Origin: JBJHAX01 sp050480705
GTDB taxonomy: Bacteria; Actinomycetota; Nitriliruptoria; Nitriliruptorales; Nitriliruptoraceae
Assembly (NCBI GenBank): GCA_050480705.1
Contig: JBJHAX010000087.1
Span: 1 to 5,005 of the forward strand
Direction: 5' to 3'
DNA: 5,005 bases
Of the stretch, positions 1-4,053 are shown in pieces. The translations under genes and the position numbers were made by a program. Positions within the stretch are counted from its first letter, which is position 1, and every line of letters starts with the position of its first letter. The notes under the pieces were generated by a model that was given only the letters and a program-made list of their open reading frames with translations, had not been told where the DNA came from and did not search any database.

Positions 1-500
1 GCGGCCAGGGCGCCGCGTGCGCGCCCGATCGCGCGCATCTCGACCCAGTGGCCGAGAAGCATGATGGCGATGAGCAGCGTCAGTTCCCACCACACCTCCT
101 GGTCGAACAAGCCCAAGGCGGTTGCTGACGAGGCGAGGTATGCCACGGTGATCGCCATGGAGATCAACAGCATCATGCCCGGTTGCCGGGCAGCCGCTTC
201 CCGCACACCGCCGATCAGGAACGGCCAGCCTCCATAGAAGAAGACGACCGATCCCAGTACAGGACCGATCATGTGGGCACCCGGGACCGAAGGCGCGGTG
301 TAGCCGAGCAGTTCCTGTACGTGGTGTGACCAGATGACGATCGGGACGGACAGGACGGCGGTCAACCAGAGTCGGTCACGGAACTGCGCCGCGTGGTCTG
401 CGTGGTCTGCGTGGCTGCCATGGCTGTTGTGGTCTGCGTGGCCGCCAAAGCCGTCGTGGCCGGCGTGACTGCTGGGGAGATCGTGGGCGACGTCAGCCAT
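1..500 (-). CDS. Heavy-metal (copper-type) P1B ATPase, CopB-like, N-terminal 166 residues, cut by left window edge
   Basis: The protein is the start of a membrane pump that exports Cu or a similar soft metal at the cost of ATP. Only the N-terminus is present; family members run to about 650-750 residues, so the CPx motif, the DKTGT phosphorylation site and the ATP-binding domain lie off the edge. Residues 6-36 hold nine His, six of them in successive H-x-x triads (21-36), as in His-rich CopB-type metal-binding tails. Four hydrophobic segments follow: about 44-66, 77-98, 109-131 and 136-152. Family landmarks are GGWPF (90-94), QPGMMLLISMAITVAYL (106-122) and GHWVEMRA (150-157). The ATG at 500 is preceded by GAGGAAG; the only in-frame alternative is the adjacent GTG at 503, and no other start occurs upstream. 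A CsoR-type operator and promoter lie about 95-120 bases upstream. Family is clear; metal specificity is inferred. Confidence 0.93.
   Translation of the reverse strand, partial: MADVAHDLPSSHAGHDGFGGHADHNSHGSHADHADHAAQFRDRLWLTAVLSVPIVIWSHHVQELLGYTAPSVPGAHMIGPVLGSVVFFYGGWPFLIGGVREAAARQPGMMLLISMAITVAYLASSATALGLFDQEVWWELTLLIAIMLLGHWVEMRAIGRARGALA
391..444. repeat. Imperfect 9-bp tandem repeat coding for H-x-x triads
   Basis: Six 9-base units follow one another, the clearest reading GCGTGGTCT (391-399 and 400-408), with diverged units after them. On the minus strand each gives one or more H-x-x triads such as HAD, within residues 21-36 of the P-type ATPase. The period keeps the reading frame, so unit number can vary without breaking the gene. 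It explains the low-complexity look of this stretch. Confidence 0.6.
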
Positions 501-592
501 CACTTCCTCGAAGGGCGCTGCGGGATGTGCGGGGGCAGTCGCGGACGTTCGCGTTGGTGGTGTGCGATGTCCCGCGAAGCCACGCGCGCTCC

Positions 593-620
593 ATAATACC
601 CGTAGGGGGTATAGAGTCAA
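593..620 (-). promoter_or_regulatory. Sigma-70-type promoter of the P-type ATPase gene
   Basis: On the minus strand, TTGACT (620-615) and TATTAT (598-593) are separated by 16 bases. Each matches the consensus box at 5 of 6 positions, which stands out in such GC-rich DNA. Transcription would begin near 586, giving a leader of roughly 85 bases before the ATG at 500. The CsoR-type inverted repeat lies in the spacer and enters the -10 box, so a bound repressor would block polymerase. Confidence 0.7.
596..612. promoter_or_regulatory. CsoR-family operator (perfect 6-5-6 inverted repeat)
   Basis: ATACCC, five bases (GTAGG), then GGGTAT: two perfect inverted 6-base half-sites at 596-601 and 607-612. 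AT-flanked G/C tracts of this form are typical of operators of CsoR, the Cu(I)-sensing repressor, and the site closely resembles the one known upstream of Bacillus copper-export genes. Its place between -35 and -10 of a P1B ATPase promoter fits derepression by copper. No csoR gene is visible in the window, so the cognate regulator must be encoded elsewhere. A related family member such as RicR is possible. Confidence 0.72.
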
Positions 621-882
621 CGTACGGACGCGAACCCGATGACGCGGACTCCGATGCCCTGCGGGTCGACTGTTCCCGTGCCCTGACGGTATGACAGACG
701 TCGGTTGAGTTCGGGTCGATGGCCCCTGCCGGGCGAACCCAGGAAGGCGCATGGTCGGAAGCGTCACACGGCCGGGAACCAGCTCAGGGTGCACGGCCTC
801 GGCGCTGGGGCGGTTGCGGACCGACTGCTGGGTGGAACAGGATCGGATCGAAGTGCGCGAAACCACAGGTCATGATCGTGGG
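621..882. other. Intergenic stretch between the ATPase promoter and the TMEM175 gene
   Basis: I see no convincing gene on either strand. A weak plus-strand promoter candidate is TCGACT (666-671) and TATGAC (690-695), 18 bases apart, each 4 of 6 to consensus. A good ribosome-binding site, AGGAAGG (741-747), precedes an ATG at 751 that is in frame with the TMEM175 gene and open to it. The extra 44 residues that start would add are not like the family's N-terminus, so I treat 751-882 as leader with doubt. Confidence 0.4.
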
Positions 883-1509
883 ATGCCGGAGTTCTCGCGG
901 GTCACCAACCTCAGTGACGCGGTGTTCGCGATCGCCATGACCCTGCTCGTGCTCACCCTGGATGCACCGCGTTCGGGTGCGGGTGGGTTGGCGTCGGCCC
1001 TGGTTGAACAGCTACCCCAGCTTGTCGCCTTCGGCCTGGCATTTGCGCTGGTCGCCAACCTCTGGTGGCAGCACCATCAGCTGCTCGCATCGTTCGCGTT
1101 CGTCGAACCAGGCCTTGTCGGCATCAATCTGGTCCTGTTGGGCGCCGTCGCACTGGTGCCGTTCCCGACGAGCCTGATCGGCAGCGCCCCAGCCGACCGT
1201 GTTGCCGTGTTCGTGTTCATCGCGCTGTTCGTCGTGCTGTCGTTGCTGTTCCTGCTGCTCGTGCTTCGGGCGCACCGCCGCCGGGCATGGCTCGACCACA
1301 TCGATGAACCTGACGTGTACTTGATGGTTGGTCGCTGGAGTTCGGGGATCGTGGTCCTGCTCGTTGCCGCGCTCGTGACGGTGTGGCTTCCTGCGGTGGG
1401 CATGTCGATCCTGGCGCTGAGCATCATCCTGGGTCCGGTCGCCGCACGGAGCACCTCGACGGCCGACCGGCTGTCCCGTCGCACGGCACGCGACCCGGGT
1501 CAGCACTGA
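883..1509 (+). CDS. TMEM175 (DUF1211) family six-helix cation channel
   Basis: From the ATG at 883 this is a 208-residue protein, the usual size of bacterial TMEM175 proteins (about 200), which form tetrameric K+-permeable channels in the cell membrane. The family signature RxxxFSD appears as RVTNLSD (6-12) and runs into the first helix, AVFAIAMTLLVLTL. Further helices are near 43-62, 77-99, 107-128, 153-170 and 172-188. A Trp/His cluster WWQHHQ (61-66) follows helix 2, where relatives also carry W and H. A loop rich in Arg and acidic residues (129-145) lies between helices 4 and 5. The start is uncertain: ATG 751 has a better ribosome-binding site (AGGAAGG) but adds 44 residues without family likeness; GTG 853 is also in frame. 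Odd points are L for F and A for G in the signature. Ion selectivity cannot be read from this. Confidence 0.88.
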   Translation: MPEFSRVTNLSDAVFAIAMTLLVLTLDAPRSGAGGLASALVEQLPQLVAFGLAFALVANLWWQHHQLLASFAFVEPGLVGINLVLLGAVALVPFPTSLIGSAPADRVAVFVFIALFVVLSLLFLLLVLRAHRRRAWLDHIDEPDVYLMVGRWSSGIVVLLVAALVTVWLPAVGMSILALSIILGPVAARSTSTADRLSRRTARDPGQH

Positions 1510-1513
1510 ATCG

Positions 1514-1552
1514 CTGCGGGCAGTCTGGCCGCAGAGGTCAGGACTGCAGTCC
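1514..1552. terminator. Possible terminator or operator: small hairpin plus 12-bp palindrome after the TMEM175 gene
   Basis: CTGCGG (1514-1519) can pair with CCGCAG (1529-1534) around a 9-base loop, just after the stop at 1509. Seven bases on is a perfect 12-base palindrome, GGACTGCAGTCC (1541-1552). Neither is followed by a T run. The hairpin could end the TMEM175 transcript; the palindrome could equally be a binding site for a dimeric regulator of the gene starting at 1611. Confidence 0.3.
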
Positions 1553-1610
1553 CTGCCCTGATGCATCGGGCTCGACTCCACTGTGGGGAGAACCGTTCGG
1601 ATGGCAACGC

Positions 1611-2702
1611 ATGGACGTGAACAGCGAGTTCGACAGCTCGGCGACGGCGTCGGCGTGGCCAATCACCGTTGCGATCGACGAGATCGCGTGCATGCTCAAC
1701 TTCGAACTCGCCGACGACCCCGTCTACGAGGGTGGCGAACTTCAGTGGTTCGATGACCCCCGGCACGGCACGGGAATGCTGGTATTTCTGTCTCGGCGAT
1801 CTGGCCGCAAGATCGACTACTACGTGCAGCCTGGCCTGCGACTCGACCGGGCCGGATACCGGATCGGCGGTGGGACGGGCAGCTGGAACGAGGTCGACTT
1901 CGATGACGCCCGACTCGATGTCTCCGCCGACGGTGTCGCCTCTTCCGTGAGGTTCACCGATGTGGACGGACGGTCGATCGAGATCCGCGTCGACGACCGG
2001 GACGGCCGGGTCCGAAACCCTGCCGGCCTGCTCGCCCCGGTCGGCGCTGCGATCGAGCACCCGGCCAGTTTGATGCTCGTGTGGATGCCCCGGTTCGATC
2101 TGGTGCGTGCCACTGGCACGCCGCCGGTGATCCGCATCGACGGACGTGACGTGACCATCGGCCGGCTGCCCGGGGCACGCCTGCACCGTCGCCACCTGAT
2201 CAAGTATGCCGCGCCGGTGGTCGTCGTCCGGCTGAACGCCACCGACGACGGCCGCCCGGCCCCGCCGGCGGATGGCCAGCGACTGGAGCACGATCCGGCC
2301 GGCCAGCTGACGGGGACAATATGCGAGTGGGCCGGCCACAGGGCACGGGTGGTCATCGACCCGGGACTTCCGGCCATTGGCGACGTCGCTCATCGCGCGT
2401 TGGCGACTGGTCGCTGGCGCCTCGACGTCGACGATGTGCGTCTGACCGGCGGTTCCTGGCGGATGTCACCCCAAGGCGGGTCGGTCGCGCTGTCACTGGA
2501 GGTGGACGAACGCTGGAAACCGCGACATCTGCCGTGGCTGATGCGCGTCGTGACCACCGTCGTTCCCGTCTTCCGGCGCTGGCCAACGACCTACCGTTGG
2601 CGGGCGGTTGTCCCGCTGGCGCCGACCGCCACGGCCTCAGCGGCCTGGGAGCGCACCGAAGCCGACATGTCCGCTTCCTACCGCCGTGCCACCGGGTCCT
2701 GA
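1611..2702 (+). CDS. Hypothetical soluble protein, 363 residues, family not recognised
   Basis: I do not recognise this protein. There is no signal peptide, no membrane helix and no known catalytic motif. The sequence alternates short hydrophobic runs with charged and Gly/Asp turns (for example VDFDDARLDVSADG and IRIDGRDVTIGRLPG), which suggests a mostly beta-strand fold, perhaps two similar halves. The N-terminal part is acidic; the last 70 residues are basic and Trp-rich (RWKPRHLPW, RRWPTTYRWRAVVPL). Third positions are strongly G/C and the frame is open throughout, so it is real coding DNA. The frame stays open upstream to 1383, overlapping the TMEM175 gene, so I chose the ATG at 1611; GGATGG lies seven bases before it. 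ATG 1692 is another option. The gene is 101 bases after the TMEM175 stop and 62 bases before the 147-residue membrane protein, probably in one transcript with the latter. Confidence 0.75.
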   Translation: MDVNSEFDSSATASAWPITVAIDEIACMLNFELADDPVYEGGELQWFDDPRHGTGMLVFLSRRSGRKIDYYVQPGLRLDRAGYRIGGGTGSWNEVDFDDARLDVSADGVASSVRFTDVDGRSIEIRVDDRDGRVRNPAGLLAPVGAAIEHPASLMLVWMPRFDLVRATGTPPVIRIDGRDVTIGRLPGARLHRRHLIKYAAPVVVVRLNATDDGRPAPPADGQRLEHDPAGQLTGTICEWAGHRARVVIDPGLPAIGDVAHRALATGRWRLDVDDVRLTGGSWRMSPQGGSVALSLEVDERWKPRHLPWLMRVVTTVVPVFRRWPTTYRWRAVVPLAPTATASAAWERTEADMSASYRRATGS

Positions 2703-2703
2703 C

Positions 2704-2710
2704 GGGAGGG
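2704..2710 (+). promoter_or_regulatory. Strong ribosome-binding site ahead of a mini-ORF
   Basis: GGGAGGG sits seven bases before the ATG at 2718. It is the best Shine-Dalgarno match near the 147-residue gene, yet it serves a different frame, which is the main reason to take the mini-ORF seriously. Confidence 0.5.
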
Positions 2711-2717
2711 TTCGATC

Positions 2718-2768
2718 ATGCTGCCACCGCTTCGCGGCAACGCGACCAGGACGGGCGGACCACCGTGA
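2718..2768 (+). CDS. Mini-ORF of 16 codons, translationally coupled leader candidate
   Basis: ATG at 2718 reads MLPPLRGNATRTGGPP and ends in a TGA whose bases share a GTGA overlap with the GTG start of the next gene. Its own ribosome-binding site (GGGAGGG, spacing seven) is strong, while the GTG has only a moderate GGCGGA. This is the layout of termination-reinitiation coupling. The peptide has no recognisable motif and no run of one amino acid that would suggest attenuation; two PP pairs could slow ribosomes. It may instead be a chance ORF. Confidence 0.35.
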   Translation: MLPPLRGNATRTGGPP

Positions 2769-3208
2769 CGGCCGCCACCTCGCGACCGACGCGTCGAACG
2801 GTCGCCGAGCACGCACTTCTGTGGCTCGAAGTGTTGCTGGCACTGGGCGCCTACGGTGGTGCGATCGGCCTGTTGACGGGTGCCATGGATTTCGGGCCTG
2901 CGACCGACGATCTGCCGTTCGGGTCGACGGTGCTCGCCGGTATTGCGCTCGCCGTGATCGTCGGCCTGCCACCGACGGTCGTGTTCGTGGCGGCTTTGCG
3001 CAACCAGCAGTGGGCGTCCGCGGGGCACTGGATCGTCGGAATTGCGCTCGTCGGGTGGATTCTGGTGCAGGTCGGGTTCCTCGGCTGGCCACCCCACTGG
3101 CTGCAGATCACCTATTTCATATACGGGCTGACGATCCTGTGGCTGGCACATCGGGTGGGCTCGTGGAGACGGACCGTGGCGGCCCTGCGCGATCGCCGGA
3201 GCGGGTGA
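2765..3208 (+). CDS. Small four-helix integral membrane protein of unknown function
   Basis: The 147-residue product has a basic N-terminal tail (RPTRR at 7-11) and hydrophobic segments near 18-39, 53-77, 86-106 and 111-128, followed by an Arg-rich C-terminus (SWRRTVAALRDRRSG). The N-terminal arginines suggest an inside N-terminus. The pattern (GG in helix 1, a short polar loop ending in PFGSTVLAG, then W-rich helices 3 and 4) resembles small uncharacterised actinobacterial membrane proteins that I cannot tie to a named function. The frame is open far upstream, through the preceding gene, but GTG 2765 is the first plausible start after that gene's stop and is joined to the mini-ORF by a GTGA overlap. 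The TGA lies inside the acceptor stem of the opposing tRNA-Gly gene. It is probably co-transcribed with the 363-residue gene. Confidence 0.72.
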   Translation: MTAATSRPTRRTVAEHALLWLEVLLALGAYGGAIGLLTGAMDFGPATDDLPFGSTVLAGIALAVIVGLPPTVVFVAALRNQQWASAGHWIVGIALVGWILVQVGFLGWPPHWLQITYFIYGLTILWLAHRVGSWRRTVAALRDRRSG

Positions 3209-3271
3209 CGGGAATCGAACCCGCATAACCAGCTTGGAAGGCTGGGGCTCTAGCCATTGAGCTACACCCGC
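3200..3271 (-). tRNA. tRNA-Gly, anticodon TCC
   Basis: This is a 72-base cloverleaf. The acceptor arms are GCGGGTG (3271-3265) and CACCCGC (3207-3201) with discriminator T at 3200, as usual for bacterial tRNA-Gly. The anticodon stem CCAGC/GCTGG encloses CTTCCAA, giving TCC, which reads GGA. The T arm is GCGGG-TTCGATT-CCCGT. The D arm is GCTC...GAGC. CCA is not encoded. The 3' nine bases overlap the end of the plus-strand membrane-protein gene. Confidence 0.97.
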
Positions 3272-3284
3272 GCGAGCACGGCAT

Positions 3285-3324
3285 GCTACCGGTGCGGTCC
3301 ACGGGCCTTGCATGTCGCGGTAGC
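3285..3324. promoter_or_regulatory. Possible divergent promoter region between tRNA-Gly and the HPF-like gene
   Basis: Inverted copies of a 7-base word, GCTACCG (3285-3291) and CGGTAGC (3318-3324), each contain the core of a TAGnnT-type -10 box common in actinobacteria. One is TAGCAT reading towards tRNA-Gly (3288-3283), the other TAGCGT reading towards the HPF-like gene (3321-3326). No good -35 box is visible for either. The rest of 3272-3434 shows no gene. Confidence 0.25.
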
Positions 3325-3434
3325 GTGGCGTTCCGCGCCGCAGACGTCGCGCGGCGCACCGCGGGTCCGCTCCGGTCCGTTTCCGAGGTGCGTTGCGTCC
3401 GCGACACGAACGCCTCTCCGGCGAGGAGACCACG

Positions 3435-3758
3435 TTGGCCAGTATCCAGGATCGGTTGCGGATCGTCCCCGAGTTCCGCAGTGACGAGCATGATCGGATC
3501 GTCGAGCTGCTATTCGGTCGCCTCGAGCGCCGACTGCAGCGCTGGGAGCCGGATCAGGTCGAGTTGGAGATCTCGGTCAAGGACCGCGACACTCCCAAGC
3601 AGCGAATGGTCCTCGAGTGCTGGATCACCGGCGTTCCACGCATGGTGGCAACTTCGACAGACCAGGACCTGTTCAAGGCCGTCGTCGAGGTTCGCGACGA
3701 CCTGTGGCGCCAGATCGACCGTTTCGTCACCAAGAAGGAGACGGCGCGCAAGAAGTGA
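3435..3758 (+). CDS. Short HPF/RaiA-like ribosome-associated protein (S30AE-type), 107 residues
   Basis: The product resembles short ribosome hibernation factors, which bind the 30S decoding region and idle ribosomes in slow growth. The layout fits: a helix of alternating charged and hydrophobic residues (about 16-37, HDRIVELLFGRLERRLQRW), strands VELEISVKD and RMVLECWITG, then a second helix from about 75 with DLFKAVVEVRDDLWRQIDRFV and a Lys/Arg tail (KKETARKK). Compare the 'DMY.AI...v.KLerQ' helix of the family. Length also matches short HPF/YfiA proteins (about 95-115); there is no C-terminal dimerisation domain of long HPF. TTG 3435 is chosen as start because GAGGAG (3423-3428) lies six bases before it; TTG 3393 upstream is possible but less well placed. 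It sits between two tRNA genes and close to tig. Family placement is by pattern, not proof. Confidence 0.62.
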   Translation: MASIQDRLRIVPEFRSDEHDRIVELLFGRLERRLQRWEPDQVELEISVKDRDTPKQRMVLECWITGVPRMVATSTDQDLFKAVVEVRDDLWRQIDRFVTKKETARKK

Positions 3759-3764
3759 CGTGTT

Positions 3765-3794
3765 CGGGCCGCGGGAATCTTGCGCCGCGGCCCG
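3765..3794. terminator. Perfect 10-bp GC-rich hairpin between convergent genes
   Basis: CGGGCCGCGG (3765-3774) pairs fully with CCGCGGCCCG (3785-3794) around a 10-base loop. It begins six bases after the HPF-like stop and ends six bases before the 3' end of the opposing tRNA-Pro, so it can serve both. Neither strand has a T tract, as is common for actinobacterial hairpin terminators. Confidence 0.65.
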
Positions 3795-3800
3795 TAACCG

Positions 3801-3874
3801 TCGGGGTGGCCGGATTTGAACCGACGGCCCCCTGCTCCCAAAGCAGGTGCGCTACCAAGCTGCGCCACACCCCG
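3801..3874 (-). tRNA. tRNA-Pro, anticodon TGG
   Basis: This is a 74-base cloverleaf. The acceptor arms are CGGGGTG (3874-3868) and CACCCCG (3808-3802) with discriminator A at 3801. The anticodon stem CCTGC/GCAGG encloses TTTGGGA, giving TGG, which reads CCA and probably other Pro codons. The D arm GCGC...GCGC and the T loop TTCAAAT are standard. CCA is not encoded. It converges with the HPF-like gene and diverges from tig. Confidence 0.97.
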
Positions 3875-3883
3875 GCGCGCCGG
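3872..3883. repeat. 12-bp perfect palindrome at the tRNA-Pro 5' end
   Basis: CCGGCGCGCCGG is self-complementary and covers the first three bases of the tRNA plus nine upstream bases. GC-rich DNA makes such palindromes fairly likely by chance. Confidence 0.4.
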
Positions 3884-3901
3884 AGCGTATCCGTGCCCGC
3901 G

Positions 3902-3946
3902 GCGACACCTGTCGCGCAGCGTCGTGTCCCGCGCTGGGACGCGACG
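3902..3946. promoter_or_regulatory. Two inverted repeats in the tRNA-Pro / tig divergent region
   Basis: GCGACA-CC-TGTCGC (3902-3915) is a perfect 6-2-6 inverted repeat. Next to it, CGTCGTGTCCC (3920-3930) pairs with GGGACGCGACG (3936-3946) around a 5-base loop, 11 pairs including one G-U when read as RNA. There is no T tract. They could be a regulator site, a structure in a long tig leader, or a barrier between the two divergent units. Confidence 0.35.
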
Positions 3947-4039
3947 GTGTGGAGCATCTCGATAGACACCGCGCCGGCAAGCTGGAACCATCCGACCGAC
4001 CATCATGCGGCCACCCGATGACGGTGGCCGTCCGCGATC

Positions 4040-4044
4040 AAGGA
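4040..4044 (+). promoter_or_regulatory. Ribosome-binding site deciding the tig start
   Basis: AAGGA lies nine bases before GTG 4054. The in-frame ATG at 4018 has no comparable site, which favours the GTG. Confidence 0.55.
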
Positions 4045-4053
4045 TCCCGCGAC

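Noticed and set aside
391..444. CRISPR-like short repeats
   Set aside because: Units are 9 bases with no spacers and code for H-x-x triads.
393..596. 67-codon plus-strand frame rich in Val/Ala/Cys
   Set aside because: It is the complement of the His-rich repeat of the P-type ATPase, with no family likeness.
596..612. MerR-type (CueR) operator
   Set aside because: MerR activators need a 19-20 base spacer between boxes; here it is 16, which fits a repressor such as CsoR better.
1012..1662. 216-codon open frame on the minus strand
   Set aside because: Antisense to the TMEM175 gene and rich in Gln/Arg/His, typical of a shadow frame.
1500..2393. 297-codon open frame on the minus strand
   Set aside because: Antisense to the 363-residue gene; composition is low-complexity Arg/His/Asp/Val with no motif.
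2678..3433. 251-codon minus-strand frame
   Set aside because: It runs straight through tRNA-Gly and opposite a better-supported membrane-protein gene.
3200..3874. tRNA genes as integration sites of a genomic island
   Set aside because: No integrase and no direct repeat of a tRNA 3' end is seen in the window.
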